From Glaciecola sp. UBA983 (GTDB taxonomy: Bacteria; Pseudomonadota; Gammaproteobacteria; Enterobacterales; Alteromonadaceae), in the NCBI GenBank assembly GCA_002292215.1, contig DBBN01000075.1:1-35746 (forward strand): a stretch of DNA of 35,746 nucleotides. The letters run 5' to 3'. The notes below the pieces were generated by a model, which was given only the letters and a program-made list of their open reading frames with translations, searched no databases and had not been told where the DNA came from. The first letter of the stretch is position 1. The number at the start of each line of letters is the position of its first letter. This document shows, piece after piece, positions 6,669 through 16,509 of this stretch. A program made the position numbers and the translations under genes.

Positions 6669-9295
6669 AATGCTGTGTCAGTTTCCAGTTGATCGAGAGT
6701 TAAAGATATTTGCTTTTTTAAGGCAAGTTGTAATTCAGAGCTTAGCGCATGGTTGTGTTCATCACTTACAATGAATACATCTTCAGCACGTTCGCCGATA
6801 GTCGATATTTTAGCTAAACGTAATGTTAAGTTAAAATCGACAAATAAATGACCAATAGTCGCAAGTAAGCCAGGTGTATCAAGTGCCTCAAGTTCTATTA
6901 AGGTCGCATCATCGCTGGCAGAGAAAAAACGCACTTTAGTCGGTACATTGAGCTGTTTTAATTGACGTGAAAGTTTACGCGAATTAAGGTGTGTGCGCTC
7001 GGATTTATTTAATTGCGTTAATATCGCTTGTTCTATTTTATAGCATCGCTCGGTTGATGCAATTTTTTCGTTATCTTCATCCACGACCGTAATACTATCG
7101 AATACATAACCATCTGGCGTAATGGCGATATTAGCATCTAAAATAGATAAATTAGCGCTGTCTAATACTGATGCAATTTGGGCAAATACCGCAGGGCGAT
7201 CGATCCCGTAGACTAATAACTCAGTGCCCGCTTTGGTGGTATGATTTGCCATCTTAATCAGCCACTCTTTAGAGGGGTTATGGATTAAAATTTGCTGCGT
7301 ATGCCAAGCAATTTGTACCGGTTTGAATCGTGTGAAATAAGTTTGCTCTAACCGATCCCATACACTGTCAATGTCGGAGGGCTGGCATTGTGGAGAGAGA
7401 ATCTCTCTAGCTTCAATTTTATGTTGCTCGGCACGTTCGTTGAATGTGACTTGGCACTGTAATCCGTTATCTAAGGCTTTTTGCGTTAAAATATAAAGTT
7501 CTTTAAGTAATGATGCTTTCCAATCATTCCACAAACTGTCATTGGTCGCTCGAATGTCTGCTAGGGTTAAGGCATAAAGTAAGTTTAGATGATTGTGGCT
7601 TTTTACAGCGCAAGCAAAATCAGTGATGACTTCAGGATCGTAGATATCACGTCGCTGAGCAACCACAGACATTAATAAATGCGACTCGACCAACCAGCTA
7701 ATGACAGCTATGTCATCAGTGGATAAACCGTGTGCTGCACCGAAGGCAAAGACATCCGCTGCGCCTAACTTAGAATGATCCCCACCTCGTCCTTTAGCGA
7801 TATCATGGAAAATACCAGCAATAAAAATCAACTCAGGTTTATCCAAATTTTGTACTATATTACTGCATCGCGGAAATGCATTACTTTCTTTATTAAAATA
7901 ACCATGTAAGTTTTTGATTAAGCGATGGGTATGTTCATCCACCGTGTAGGCATGAAAGAGATCAAACTGCATCATGCCCACTATATTATCCCATTGTGGT
8001 AGGTAGGCTTGTAAGATCCCATGCAAGTGCATGACATTCCAACCAAAGCCGAAAAACTCGGGGCGGCGCATTAAACCCATGAACTCGGCTCGACATTCAG
8101 GGTATTCGACCCAATACTGATCAGAAAATTGACGACGAGCATTGCGAACCTGACGGATACACTCATAATCCAGCGCTTGGATATCTTGGTTATCCGCTAA
8201 TAATGTTAAAAAACCAAAGATAGCAAGAGGATTGGCAAACACATTTTCATGACGTGGTGATATCGTACCGTCGCTCACCGAAAAATCGTCATTGAGCATG
8301 CGTCCAGAAGCAACCGACTGTTGTAGAATATCAAATTTAAAGCGTTGCAACAGCATGGTGTTCAACTCGGTCACTCGTCGAACCACACGGAAAAATGACT
8401 TCATCATGCGTTCAACTGCTTTTTTATCATCATCATTGTAACCCAATTTATGAGCTACATCAGCCTGATAATCAAACAATAAACGGTTTTCACTGCGTCC
8501 TGCAACTAAATGTAAAGCAAAGCGAATACGCCATAATTGGCGACGACAGTCGAGGAGTTCTTGATGTTCGGTTTCGGTAAAATAACCATGTCCGACTAAT
8601 TCATAACCGTCATATTCTTGAAAGTGTTTTTTGGCCACCCAACCAATCGATTGAATGTCACGTAAACATCCAGGGTTTTCTTTGACATTAGGTTCTAGAT
8701 TGTAAGATGTGCCATTAAATTTACTATGTCGTAGTTGCTGCTCTTCATATTTTGCCATGAAAAACGCTTTACTCGTCCATGTTTTTTCTCGGTTTACTTT
8801 AGTAATCATGGTATCAAATGTAGCTTTGCAACCTGTTAAACATCGTGCTTCAACGATGTTAGTAGCAATAGTAATATCATTTTTAGCTTGTTCAATGCAT
8901 TCTTTAATACTTCGTACTGCAGAACCAACGTCGAGTTTGGCATCCCATAACAAAGTTAAAAATGCTGAAATTTTATCTGCCGCACCACGCGGTAAACCAC
9001 GATGGCTAAGGATAAGTAAATCGACATCCGAATGCGGCTGAAGTTGACCTCGACCATAACCACCGACAGCGACAAGAGTCAGTTTTTTGTATTCGTGTAA
9101 ACCCGCAAGTTGCCAAGCATGAGTGACCAGTGCGTCAACAAAATTAGAACGACCGATAACCAAATCATCCACTAGAGCAGTCGGAAAACTTTTTTCCATA
9201 TAGGTGTAACAATCGTTAACTGCCTGTTTAAATGCAGCGACATTTTGAAGGGAATTAATTGTACGGACTTGATCAATCAAAGCGGCAAAGGACAT
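6665..9295 (-). CDS. glnD: Bifunctional uridylyltransferase/uridylyl-removing enzyme GlnD
   Basis: GlnD senses glutamine and adds or removes UMP on the PII proteins GlnB/GlnK, controlling nitrogen assimilation. At 876 residues it has the usual length. The nucleotidyltransferase domain carries [19 protein letters not shown] at 78-96 with catalytic Asp90 and Asp92. The HD hydrolase domain covers about 450-570, with '[11 protein letters not shown]' and '[13 protein letters not shown]'. Two ACT domains for glutamine sensing begin near 690 ('[20 protein letters not shown]') and 798 ('[18 protein letters not shown]'). All domains look intact. No clear Shine-Dalgarno is seen before the ATG. It lies downstream of map and upstream of dapD on the same strand, as in E. 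coli. Confidence 0.97.
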   Translation of the reverse strand: MSFAALIDQVRTINSLQNVAAFKQAVNDCYTYMEKSFPTALVDDLVIGRSNFVDALVTHAWQLAGLHEYKKLTLVAVGGYGRGQLQPHSDVDLLILSHRGLPRGAADKISAFLTLLWDAKLDVGSAVRSIKECIEQAKNDITIATNIVEARCLTGCKATFDTMITKVNREKTWTSKAFFMAKYEEQQLRHSKFNGTSYNLEPNVKENPGCLRDIQSIGWVAKKHFQEYDGYELVGHGYFTETEHQELLDCRRQLWRIRFALHLVAGRSENRLLFDYQADVAHKLGYNDDDKKAVERMMKSFFRVVRRVTELNTMLLQRFKFDILQQSVASGRMLNDDFSVSDGTISPRHENVFANPLAIFGFLTLLADNQDIQALDYECIRQVRNARRQFSDQYWVEYPECRAEFMGLMRRPEFFGFGWNVMHLHGILQAYLPQWDNIVGMMQFDLFHAYTVDEHTHRLIKNLHGYFNKESNAFPRCSNIVQNLDKPELIFIAGIFHDIAKGRGGDHSKLGAADVFAFGAAHGLSTDDIAVISWLVESHLLMSVVAQRRDIYDPEVITDFACAVKSHNHLNLLYALTLADIRATNDSLWNDWKASLLKELYILTQKALDNGLQCQVTFNERAEQHKIEAREILSPQCQPSDIDSVWDRLEQTYFTRFKPVQIAWHTQQILIHNPSKEWLIKMANHTTKAGTELLVYGIDRPAVFAQIASVLDSANLSILDANIAITPDGYVFDSITVVDEDNEKIASTERCYKIEQAILTQLNKSERTHLNSRKLSRQLKQLNVPTKVRFFSASDDATLIELEALDTPGLLATIGHLFVDFNLTLRLAKISTIGERAEDVFIVSDEHNHALSSELQLALKKQISLTLDQLETDTAL

Positions 9296-9352
9296 AAGAT
9301 ATGTTTTAAATGATATTTAGCATGGTGCTAGATTAAACATAAACGGGGAAGG

Positions 9353-9383
9353 GTGCAATGCTACATAGGTAATAACATTGCAC
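9353..9383. repeat. 8-bp inverted repeat between map and glnD
   Basis: GTGCAATG at 9353-9360 and CATTGCAC at 9376-9383 are exact inverted copies with a 15-base spacer, in the 170-bp gap after the map stop and before glnD. It could be a weak terminator for map or an operator for glnD. No T-run follows on the minus strand, so the role is unclear. Apart from this the gap looks AT-rich and featureless. Confidence 0.45.
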
Positions 9384-9465
9384 TTTGTCGTTATTAATTA
9401 TAATTAAAACGATATTATTAAAAAGAGTTTAACTGTATGTTGATTTTATGTTGATTAAATCCGTC

Positions 9466-10260
9466 TTAAGCGTGTTCAATAATTTTAGGGATAGTTTCAT
9501 CATCACGATGCGTTAAAATTTCCACGCCATTATCAGTCACTAACAATGTATGTTCCCATTGTGCTGACAAGCTACGATCTTTAGTAACTACGGTCCATTG
9601 ATCTGGCAAAATTTTACTATTGCGTTTACCAGCATTGATCATTGGTTCTATAGTAAAACACATACCCGCTTCTAGTACATCACCTGTACCTGGTCGTCCA
9701 TAATGCACAACTTGCGGCTCTTCATGAAAAGTCGCACCAATACCGTGACCACAAAATTCACGCACAATTGAATAATTATGTGCTTCGGCATGTTGTTGGA
9801 TAATGTGCCCAATATCGCCGAGTGTTGTACCTGGTTTGACTATTTCAATTGCTTTATACAAGCATTCTTGAGTGACCTTGATTAATCGTTCAGTCAAAAT
9901 AGAAGGCTTACCGACCACAAACATTTTCGAAGAATCACCATGGTAACCATCTTTAATGACGGTCACATCGATATTAACACTGTCACCGTCTTTGAGTTTT
10001 TTGTCACTAGGAATACCATGGCAAATTACGTGGTTAACTGACGTACATACCGATTTAGGGAATGGCGGGTGACCGTAATTTAACGGGGCCGGAATGCCCT
10101 CTTGCACGTCAACAATGTAGTTATGACAAATGGTATTGAGTTCATCGGTCGTCACGCCTTTAACAACATACTCACCAATCATATCTAATACTTGTGCAGC
10201 AAGTTTGCCTGCTACACGCATTTTTTGAATTTCATCAGGTGTTTTGATGATTGCGCCCAC
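9466..10260 (-). CDS. map: Methionine aminopeptidase, type I
   Basis: This enzyme removes the initiator Met from nascent proteins in the cytosol. The 264-residue length matches the type I enzyme of E. coli. The five metal ligands are all present, each shifted by one position from E. coli: Asp98 ('NIDVT'), Asp109 ('HGDSSKMF'), His172 ('CGHGIG'), Glu205 ('TIEPM') and Glu236 ('WEHTLL'). His81 in HGIP is the substrate-binding His. The start is GTG, chosen because GAGG lies seven bases upstream; the nearby ATG is in another frame. The gene is divergent from rpsB, the common gammaproteobacterial arrangement. Confidence 0.96.
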   Translation of the reverse strand: MGAIIKTPDEIQKMRVAGKLAAQVLDMIGEYVVKGVTTDELNTICHNYIVDVQEGIPAPLNYGHPPFPKSVCTSVNHVICHGIPSDKKLKDGDSVNIDVTVIKDGYHGDSSKMFVVGKPSILTERLIKVTQECLYKAIEIVKPGTTLGDIGHIIQQHAEAHNYSIVREFCGHGIGATFHEEPQVVHYGRPGTGDVLEAGMCFTIEPMINAGKRNSKILPDQWTVVTKDRSLSAQWEHTLLVTDNGVEILTHRDDETIPKIIEHA

Positions 10261-10328
10261 AGCACATCCTCGTTAATAAAATTTATCCCATTATTTTACA
10301 TAAAAACCAGCCAATAACCAGTTTTTCC

Positions 10329-10366
10329 TTGATTTAAGAGCATCAAAATGATATAAAATGCGCCGC
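10329..10366 (+). promoter_or_regulatory. rpsB promoter with GC-rich discriminator
   Basis: TTGATT at 10329-10334 and TATAAA at 10352-10357 have an ideal 17-bp spacer. The bases after the -10 read ATGCGCCGC, a GC-rich discriminator typical of stringently controlled ribosomal promoters. Transcription should start near 10364. ppGpp/DksA control is inferred from this signature. Confidence 0.8.
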
Positions 10367-10573
10367 AATTTAAGATGATGGAAGTTAATTATCTTTGTTT
10401 GCAAATACCATCGGTTGTGCTCAGCCTTAGCGCTAGTAGCATGATCTAATTAAAACACACATACATCGACACTGACCTCGGGGTGTCCAAGTTAATAGCT
10501 GCTAAGGCAATGTTAATGCGGATCGAGCGAAGGGATGTATGGAGGCCTAACCCCAAATTTGAGGAAAAATATC
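10364..10573 (+). ncRNA. rpsB 5' leader (t44/tff position), likely S2-autoregulatory
   Basis: A leader of about 210 nt between the promoter and rpsB. E. coli carries the t44/tff RNA at the same place, and the rpsB leader mediates autogenous control by S2. Conserved-looking parts are a hairpin GACAC...GTGTC at 10468-10487 and the 3' segment GGGATGTATGGAGGCCTAACCCC (shown here as GGGATGTATGGAGG then CCTAACCCC) at 10532-10554, close to the E. coli sequence. CCTC in the hairpin loop (10476-10479) can pair with GAGG at 10542-10545, a possible pseudoknot. A short ORF at 10483-10680 in this stretch overlaps rpsB in another frame and is not credible. The structure is inferred by eye. Confidence 0.75.
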
Positions 10574-11302
10574 ATGGCAAATGTTTCTATGCGCGACATG
10601 CTACAAGCTGGCGTACACTTCGGTCACCAAACTCGTTATTGGAACCCAAAAATGAAGCCTTTCATTTTCGGTGCACGTAACAAAGTTCATATCATCAATC
10701 TTGAAAAAACCGTTCCTTTATTCAACAACGCGTTGAGCTATGTCTCTGGTGTTGCGTCTAAAAAAGGAAAAGTGTTATTTGTAGGTACTAAACGTGCTGC
10801 AAGTGATGCGGTTAAAGATGCAGCAATCAAGTGCGACCAATTCTACGTTAATAAGCGTTGGTTAGGTGGTATGTTGACTAACTGGAAAACAGTACGTCAA
10901 TCAATCAAGCGTCTTAAAGACCTTGAACAGCAAAGCCAAGATGGTACGTTTGATAAACTTACCAAAAAAGAAGTACTAATGTTACAACGTGAAATGACTA
11001 AGCTTGAATCTAGCTTAGGTGGTATCAAAGACATGGGCGGTTTACCGGACGTAATCTTTGTTATCGATGCAGATCACGAGCACATTGCAGTCACTGAAGC
11101 TCGTAACTTGGGTATCCCAGTTGTGGGTGTAGTTGATACTAACTCTAACCCAGATGGTGTTGATTTCATCATTCCTGGTAATGACGATGCAATCCGTGCA
11201 GTACAGTTATACTTAAATGCAGCTGCTGATGCTGTTATTTCTGGTCGTAATCAAAACATCGAAGCGCAAGCTGAAGAAGAGTTTATTGAAGCGGCAGAAT
11301 AA
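10574..11302 (+). CDS. rpsB: 30S ribosomal protein S2
   Basis: S2 is a late-assembling protein of the small subunit that helps bind S1. From ATG at 10574 the product has 242 residues, beginning [20 protein letters not shown], the invariant start of the family. Further markers are '[16 protein letters not shown]', 'FVGTKRAA', 'RWLGGMLTN', and '[12 protein letters not shown]'. An upstream ATG at 10535 would add 13 residues that do not belong to S2; GAGG at 10561-10564 serves the chosen start. The gene forms a two-gene operon with tsf, partly separated by a terminator-like hairpin. A long leader probably gives S2 feedback control. Confidence 0.98.
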   Translation: MANVSMRDMLQAGVHFGHQTRYWNPKMKPFIFGARNKVHIINLEKTVPLFNNALSYVSGVASKKGKVLFVGTKRAASDAVKDAAIKCDQFYVNKRWLGGMLTNWKTVRQSIKRLKDLEQQSQDGTFDKLTKKEVLMLQREMTKLESSLGGIKDMGGLPDVIFVIDADHEHIAVTEARNLGIPVVGVVDTNSNPDGVDFIIPGNDDAIRAVQLYLNAAADAVISGRNQNIEAQAEEEFIEAAE

Positions 11303-11307
11303 GTGTC

Positions 11308-11346
11308 TTGCGTTAGGTTGTTAACAGCCTAACGCAATTATTTTTT
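11308..11346 (+). terminator. Intercistronic terminator/attenuator between rpsB and tsf
   Basis: TTGCGTTAGG at 11308-11317 pairs perfectly with CCTAACGCAA at 11328-11337, followed by a T-rich stretch (TTATTTTTT). Partial termination here would make S2 mRNA exceed EF-Ts mRNA. tsf has no obvious promoter in the remaining gap, so readthrough must occur. Confidence 0.8.
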
Positions 11347-11372
11347 AGATTAAATTATTCGAGGAAAATATC

Positions 11373-12245
11373 ATGGCAGTTACTGCAGCCCTGGTTAAAG
11401 AACTACGTGAGCGCACAGCCGCCGGTATGTTAGATTGTAAAAATGCGTTAGTTGAAGCCAATGGCGACATCGAACTAGCGATTGAAAATATGCGTAAATC
11501 TGGTCAAGCAAAGGCAGCTAAAAAAGCTGGCCGTATCGCTGCTGATGGTGTGATTTTAACTCACGTCGAAGCGGGTGTTGCGACTATGATGGAAGTTAAC
11601 TGTGAAACTGATTTTGTTGCACGTGACGAAGGTTTTCTTGCATTTGGTAAAAAATTGCTTGCAGTAGCTGCAGCTAGCCAAATCAATGATATCGAAACAT
11701 TAAACGCTGCTGAACTTGATGGTTCAACGGTACAAACTGTTCGCGATACGTTAGTCACTAAAATTGGTGAAAATATTTCTCCACGTCGTGTCATTAATGT
11801 ATCGGGTGAAAACCTTGGCGCATATGTACATGGTGGTCGAATTGGTGTTATTGCTATCCTTACTGGTGGTGATGAAGAGCTTGCTAAAGACGTTGCTATG
11901 CACGTTGCTGCAGCCTGTCCACAGTTTGTTAAGCCTGAAGAAGTGCCAGCAGAAGTTGTTGCAAAAGAAAAAGAAATTCAAATCGACATCGCAATTCAGT
12001 CTGGTAAGCCAGCTGACATCGCAGAAAAAATGGTTTCTGGTCGTATGAAGAAATTCACTGGTGAAATCAGCTTGACAGGTCAGCCATTTGTTAAAGATCC
12101 ATCACAAACTGTTGGTGAATTATTGGCAAGTAAAGGTGCTGATGTTGTTAATTTTATCCGCTTTGAAGTGGGTGAAGGTATAGAGAAAAAGACTGAAGAT
12201 TTTGCTGCAGAAGTTGCGGCTCAATTGGAAGCTGCAAAGAAATAA
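11373..12245 (+). CDS. tsf: Elongation factor Ts
   Basis: EF-Ts releases GDP from EF-Tu. The 290-residue protein is close to the 283 of E. coli. The N-terminal UBA-like domain ([19 protein letters not shown], 8-26) is followed by the EF-Tu-contacting core motif TDFV at 79-82 with Asp80 and Phe81. Two repeated core subdomains and a helical C-terminal module (ending in '[14 protein letters not shown]') complete it. The Shine-Dalgarno GAGGAAAA lies before ATG 11373. It is co-transcribed with rpsB and followed by a strong terminator. Confidence 0.98.
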   Translation: MAVTAALVKELRERTAAGMLDCKNALVEANGDIELAIENMRKSGQAKAAKKAGRIAADGVILTHVEAGVATMMEVNCETDFVARDEGFLAFGKKLLAVAAASQINDIETLNAAELDGSTVQTVRDTLVTKIGENISPRRVINVSGENLGAYVHGGRIGVIAILTGGDEELAKDVAMHVAAACPQFVKPEEVPAEVVAKEKEIQIDIAIQSGKPADIAEKMVSGRMKKFTGEISLTGQPFVKDPSQTVGELLASKGADVVNFIRFEVGEGIEKKTEDFAAEVAAQLEAAKK

Positions 12246-12290
12246 TTGCACTTGCATCTTTTTCATCCGAGCAACATCGGATACACTAAG

Positions 12291-12316
12291 AGCACTTCCT
12301 CTGGAGGTGCTTTTTT
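12291..12316 (+). terminator. Rho-independent terminator of rpsB-tsf
   Basis: AGCACTTCC at 12291-12299 pairs with GGAGGTGCT at 12303-12311 (one G-U pair), with a TCT loop and six T at 12311-12316. It separates tsf from the pyrH promoter. Confidence 0.92.
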
Positions 12317-12324
12317 ATATCTGT

Positions 12325-12351
12325 TTGATTTACCATAACAACTATTATAAT
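12325..12351 (+). promoter_or_regulatory. pyrH promoter
   Basis: TTGATT at 12325-12330 and a perfect TATAAT at 12346-12351 lie just after the tsf terminator and 30 bp before the pyrH ATG. The spacer of 15 bp is short. It is the likely head promoter for the pyrH-frr-uppS-cdsA cluster. Confidence 0.55.
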
Positions 12352-12380
12352 CAATTGATTCGTCATATAGGAAAACAACA

Positions 12381-13124
12381 ATGAGTATCGCCCCTAAATC
12401 AGCTTATCGTCGTATCTTACTCAAGCTCAGCGGAGAAGCCTTAATGGGTGACGGCGAGTTTGGTATTGACCCTAAAGTACTTGAACGAATGGCTCAAGAG
12501 ATTAAAGAGTTAATTGAAATGGGAGTCGAAGTTGGACTCGTTATCGGTGGTGGTAACTTATTTCGTGGTGAAGGATTAGCCAATGCGGGTATGAACCGTG
12601 TAGTTGGCGACCATATGGGCATGTTAGCAACGGTGATGAATGGTTTAGCTATGCGTGATGCGTTACATCGTGCATTTGTGAATGCGCGATTAATGTCAGC
12701 CATTCCTTTGAATGGAGTGTGTGATGCATACAATTGGGCAGAGGCAATCAGTTCATTAAAAACGGGCCGTGTAGTTATTTTTGCTGCTGGCACCGGTAAC
12801 CCATTTTTTACCACTGACTCAGCAGCATGTTTGCGTGGTATCGAAATTGAAGCTGATGCAGTATTAAAAGCAACCAAAGTGGATGGCGTATTTACTTCTG
12901 ACCCAGCCAAAGATCCAGATGCTCAGTTAATCAAAAAGATAACCTACCAAGAAGTATTAGAAAAAGAATTAAAGGTCATGGATTTATCGGCATTTACGTT
13001 AGCCCGTGACCATTCATTACCCATTCGTGTATTTAATATGAATACACCAGGGACGTTAAAGCAAGTTGTATTAGGTAATGACGTAGGTACACTTATTACA
13101 CATGCTGAAAAATTAAAAGATTAG
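12381..13124 (+). CDS. pyrH: UMP kinase
   Basis: PyrH phosphorylates UMP to UDP and is the first kinase of the pyrimidine nucleotide branch. The 247-residue protein belongs to the amino-acid kinase fold and lacks a P-loop. Motifs seen are [11 protein letters not shown] at 11-21, GGGNLFRG (UMP/ATP binding, near 57-64), '[13 protein letters not shown]' near 137-149 and '[10 protein letters not shown]' near 169. AGGAAAA precedes the ATG. It is followed 11 bases later by frr, the near-universal pair. Confidence 0.97.
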   Translation: MSIAPKSAYRRILLKLSGEALMGDGEFGIDPKVLERMAQEIKELIEMGVEVGLVIGGGNLFRGEGLANAGMNRVVGDHMGMLATVMNGLAMRDALHRAFVNARLMSAIPLNGVCDAYNWAEAISSLKTGRVVIFAAGTGNPFFTTDSAACLRGIEIEADAVLKATKVDGVFTSDPAKDPDAQLIKKITYQEVLEKELKVMDLSAFTLARDHSLPIRVFNMNTPGTLKQVVLGNDVGTLITHAEKLKD

Positions 13125-13135
13125 GAAACACACTC

Positions 13136-13693
13136 ATGATTGATGAAATTGAATTAGACGCACAAGATCGTATGGAAAAAAGCTTAGGTGCATTAAAATC
13201 ACAATTAGCTAAAATCCGCACAGGCCGAGCTCACCCAAGCTTGTTAGACAGTATTGTCGTGTCTTATTATGGTTCAGATACGCCGCTTAAACAGTTAGCG
13301 AATATTATTGCCGAAGACAGCCGTACGTTAGCATTATCAGTGTTTGATAAATCAGCGATTCAAGCTGTTGAAAAAGCGATTATGTCGTCAGACTTAGGTT
13401 TAAACCCAATGAGTGCAGGTGGTGCGATCCGTATTCCATTACCCCCACTTACTGAAGAACGTCGCAAAGACTTAATTAAAGTGGCACGTAGCGAGGCTGA
13501 AAACGGTCGTGTTGCTATTCGTAACATTCGCCGTGACGCAAATTCAGATATCAAAGAGTTACTAAAAGACAAAGATATTTCTGAAGATCAAGCGCGTGTC
13601 AGTGAAGAAAATATTCAATCTACGACTAATGACTTCATTAAAAAAGTGGATGTAATGGTCAGTGTTAAAGAAAAAGAGTTAATGGAAATCTAA
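13136..13693 (+). CDS. frr: Ribosome recycling factor
   Basis: RRF works with EF-G and IF3 to split post-termination ribosomes. It has the standard 185 residues. The long three-helix bundle is seen in '[23 protein letters not shown]' (given by its key parts [16 protein letters not shown]) near the N-terminus and '[20 protein letters not shown]' near 132-151. The small beta/alpha domain carries '[14 protein letters not shown]' and '[17 protein letters not shown]'. AGGAAAC precedes the start. It lies between pyrH and uppS with short gaps, so it is probably co-transcribed. Confidence 0.98.
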   Translation: MIDEIELDAQDRMEKSLGALKSQLAKIRTGRAHPSLLDSIVVSYYGSDTPLKQLANIIAEDSRTLALSVFDKSAIQAVEKAIMSSDLGLNPMSAGGAIRIPLPPLTEERRKDLIKVARSEAENGRVAIRNIRRDANSDIKELLKDKDISEDQARVSEENIQSTTNDFIKKVDVMVSVKEKELMEI

Positions 13694-13699
13694 AGGATT

Positions 13700-14455
13700 A
13701 TGGAAACCCTAAGCAAGGAAGATAGTGCGTCGGTAACGACGCTCAAATTGCCAGAACATGTTGCCATCATTATGGATGGCAATGGACGTTGGGCAAAGCA
13801 AAAAGGAAAATTGCGAACCTTTGGTCATAAAGCGGGTGTTGAAGCGGTAAGAGCTTCTGTCCGTTTTGCTCGTAGACACAAGATCACTGCATTAACTCTT
13901 TTTGCGTTCAGTTCAGAAAACTGGAATCGACCGCAAGATGAAGTCTCAGTGTTGATGGAACTGTTTAAACTAGTTTTAACCAGTGAAGTAAAACGCCTCC
14001 ATAAAAATGGCGTGCGGTTACGAGTCATTGGTGATTTATCCGCGTTTGATGATAAGTTAGTTAAGAAAATTAAAGCAGCAGAAGCCCTCACTAAGCACAA
14101 TACTGAGTTACATCTTAATATTGCTGCTAACTATGGTGGACGCTGGGATATTGTGACTGCAGCCAAAGCGCTGGCACAACAGGTTTCGGAAGGTACTTTG
14201 TCGGTTGACGCTATCAATGAAACATCGTTTGATGCTCATACTGCGTTTGTTGACTGTCCTCCACTTGATTTAATGATCCGCACCGGCGGCGAACAACGCA
14301 TCTCAAACTTTTTATTATGGCAATGTGCGTATTCTGAATTTTATTTTACCGATACCTTATGGCCTGATTTTAATGAAGACAAATTTATGGAAGCGGTCGT
14401 TGACTTTAGTGAACGCCAACGTCGCTTTGGTAAAATTTCAGAACAGGTTAGTTAA
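13700..14455 (+). CDS. uppS: Undecaprenyl diphosphate synthase (di-trans,poly-cis)
   Basis: UppS condenses eight isopentenyl units onto farnesyl diphosphate to make the C55 carrier lipid for peptidoglycan and O-antigen. The 251-residue protein has the cis-prenyltransferase signature [13 protein letters not shown] with catalytic Asp26, the same number as in E. coli. '[14 protein letters not shown]' follows near 65, and the C-terminal '[15 protein letters not shown]' with 'YSEFYF' binds the diphosphate. The Shine-Dalgarno AAAGGA is very close to the ATG. It starts six bases after frr and ends six bases before cdsA. Confidence 0.97.
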   Translation: METLSKEDSASVTTLKLPEHVAIIMDGNGRWAKQKGKLRTFGHKAGVEAVRASVRFARRHKITALTLFAFSSENWNRPQDEVSVLMELFKLVLTSEVKRLHKNGVRLRVIGDLSAFDDKLVKKIKAAEALTKHNTELHLNIAANYGGRWDIVTAAKALAQQVSEGTLSVDAINETSFDAHTAFVDCPPLDLMIRTGGEQRISNFLLWQCAYSEFYFTDTLWPDFNEDKFMEAVVDFSERQRRFGKISEQVS

Positions 14456-14461
14456 CTTTCT

Positions 14462-15325
14462 ATGTTAAAACAACGCATCATTACGGCACTGGTCCTTGCA
14501 CCTGCTGCCATCCTTGCTATTTTATTCTTATCGGTTGATGCGTTTCAACTTGTCGTAGCTATCGTCATGGGCTTAGGTGCTTATGAATGGGGCAACATGT
14601 CTGGTTTGATCCAGCGCCGTATGAAATTAGTGTTTACCATTATCATATCTGCTATTTGTGTCGGATTAAGTTTATGGGTACCGGCGAGTCAAATATGGCA
14701 GCAAGGCCAATTGCATGATGTGTTTTTTTGGATCTTGGCTTTGGCTTCGTTGTGGTGGGCATATTCACTCATCATGGTCATCATTTACCCCAAAGCCAGT
14801 GGGTTTTGGCAGCAATCCCATTTGATCCGTAATTTATTCGGGGTCTTCACTTTAGTCCCTACTTATGTAGCTATAGTCACCTTACGTTCTAGTTTGTTTG
14901 ACGTAGATTCGTTTTATGGTGCATCGTTGATATTTTATGTATTGGGTATTGTCTGGGCTGCGGACGTTGGTGCGTTTTTTGTTGGCGTAAAATTTGGCCG
15001 CACCAAATTAAGACCCAATGTTTCTCCAGGTAAAACGTATGAGGGTTTTGCAGGTGGTGTAGCTGCATCATTAGCGATAATCGCGTTTGCTGCATTACAT
15101 TATCAAGTCGAGGCGAAAGCAATCACCTTACACATTGCCATTGGTGTCGTAACCGTAGCGGTATCTGCTTTGGGTGATCTCAACGAAAGCATGTTTAAAC
15201 GCTGTGCGGGTATCAAAGATAGTGGTCGAATTTTACCTGGCCATGGCGGCATCCTCGATCGTATTGACAGTTTGACAGCAGCCTTTCCTGTATTCACATT
15301 TTGTTATGTGGTTTGGATGGCGTAA
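14462..15325 (+). CDS. cdsA: Phosphatidate cytidylyltransferase
   Basis: CdsA makes CDP-diacylglycerol from CTP and phosphatidate at the inner membrane, the branch point of phospholipid synthesis. The 287-residue protein has about eight hydrophobic segments, starting with residues 6-40. The C-terminal family signature is clear: 'SMFKRCAGIKDSGRILPGHG' followed by GILDRIDS, with the conserved KD and the PGHGG and D-R-x-D metal-binding residues. The stop TAA overlaps the next ATG by one base (TAATG), indicating coupling to dxr. Confidence 0.96.
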   Translation: MLKQRIITALVLAPAAILAILFLSVDAFQLVVAIVMGLGAYEWGNMSGLIQRRMKLVFTIIISAICVGLSLWVPASQIWQQGQLHDVFFWILALASLWWAYSLIMVIIYPKASGFWQQSHLIRNLFGVFTLVPTYVAIVTLRSSLFDVDSFYGASLIFYVLGIVWAADVGAFFVGVKFGRTKLRPNVSPGKTYEGFAGGVAASLAIIAFAALHYQVEAKAITLHIAIGVVTVAVSALGDLNESMFKRCAGIKDSGRILPGHGGILDRIDSLTAAFPVFTFCYVVWMA

Positions 15326-16509
15326 TGCAAACCATAAGCATATTAGGCTCAACCGGCTCTATCGGAACGAGTACTATTGATGTCATAGCCCGTCATCCTG
15401 AACAATACCAAGTCTATGCGTTGACAGCTCATCGCGACTATCAAAAATTATTAAACCAAGCCCAAGCAGTTAATGCTACACACGTCGTTTTAAGTGATGA
15501 TTCGGTTATGGCTGATGCAAGTGATTATGCCGTAACGATTGGCTGCACAGCGCAACTGCATTTTGGGGCAACCGCATTAGAAACTGTCGTCCAAGCTGAT
15601 GAGGTCAACACCGTAATGGCTGCGATTGTCGGTGCAGCAGGGTTGTTGCCTACACTTGCAGCGGTTGAAGCTGGTAAGCGGGTGTTACTGGCCAATAAAG
15701 AAGCGCTAGTGATGTCCGGACAACTCTTCATTGAAAGCGCCAATCGTAATAATGCGACCATTTTACCCATCGACAGCGAACATAACGCGATTTTTCAATG
15801 TTTACCGCATGATTTTACGTATGGTGAACTCGCCGATAGCGGCATTAGTAAAGTATTGTTAACTGGCTCTGGTGGACCATTTTTGGAGTATGATATCACT
15901 GCTTTTGCTGATATCACGCCAGCTCAAGCTTGTGCTCATCCTAACTGGGATATGGGGCAAAAAATATCCGTTGATTCAGCCACTATGATGAACAAGGGGC
16001 TGGAATTTATTGAAGCTCGCTGGTTATTTGGTTTGGACAATAAGGACATCGAGATTGTGTTACATCCACAATCTACTATCCATTCAATGGTCCAGTATGT
16101 TGATGGTTCAGTTATCGCACAAATGGGCGAACCTGACATGCGCACACCGATTGCTCATGCTTTAGCATTCCCTCAACGTATTAGTAGTGGCGTTGCACCA
16201 TTAGATTTTAGTCAATTACGTGATTTTACATTTTCTACTCCGTGTCCTGAACGTTATCCAAATTTATATCTTGCATTAGCTGCAGCCAAACGCGGTCAGT
16301 CTTCTTGTACTGCACTCAATGCATGTAATGAAATCGCGGTAGCAGCATTTTTAGCTGGGCAAATTGGTTTTACTCAAATTGCACAGCTCAATTCACTGAT
16401 ATTATCCAAACATATAGATATACTATTACCAAGTATTCCAGCGGTCCTGGCATGTGATGAACTTGCCAGACAATTAGCACGTCAGTATTTACAGGAATTT
16501 TTATGTTAG
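15325..16509 (+). CDS. dxr: 1-deoxy-D-xylulose 5-phosphate reductoisomerase
   Basis: Dxr converts DXP to MEP, the committed step of the MEP isoprenoid pathway that supplies the substrate of UppS. From ATG 15325 the protein has 394 residues and begins MQTISILGSTGSIGTSTIDV, with the NADPH-binding GSTGSIG. An upstream in-frame ATG at 15301 lies inside cdsA and adds non-family residues. Metal ligands Asp150 and Glu152 are in 'LPIDSEHNAIFQ', numbered as in E. coli, and a third Glu is in 'NKGLEFIEARWLF' (Glu230). The 3' end overlaps rseP by seven bases. Confidence 0.97.
   Translation: MQTISILGSTGSIGTSTIDVIARHPEQYQVYALTAHRDYQKLLNQAQAVNATHVVLSDDSVMADASDYAVTIGCTAQLHFGATALETVVQADEVNTVMAAIVGAAGLLPTLAAVEAGKRVLLANKEALVMSGQLFIESANRNNATILPIDSEHNAIFQCLPHDFTYGELADSGISKVLLTGSGGPFLEYDITAFADITPAQACAHPNWDMGQKISVDSATMMNKGLEFIEARWLFGLDNKDIEIVLHPQSTIHSMVQYVDGSVIAQMGEPDMRTPIAHALAFPQRISSGVAPLDFSQLRDFTFSTPCPERYPNLYLALAAAKRGQSSCTALNACNEIAVAAFLAGQIGFTQIAQLNSLILSKHIDILLPSIPAVLACDELARQLARQYLQEFLC

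Noticed and set aside
10483..10680. 65-residue ORF overlapping the rpsB leader and start
   Set aside because: It overlaps rpsB in a different frame, has no Shine-Dalgarno, and the DNA is fully explained by the leader RNA and rpsB.
11764..12048. 94-residue Leu/Lys-rich ORF inside tsf
   Set aside because: It is an alternative frame of tsf; the LLLLS/KKKK runs come from codon shadowing.
12494..12910. 138-residue antisense ORF inside pyrH
   Set aside because: It has no ribosome-binding site, shows antisense-type composition, and pyrH is intact.
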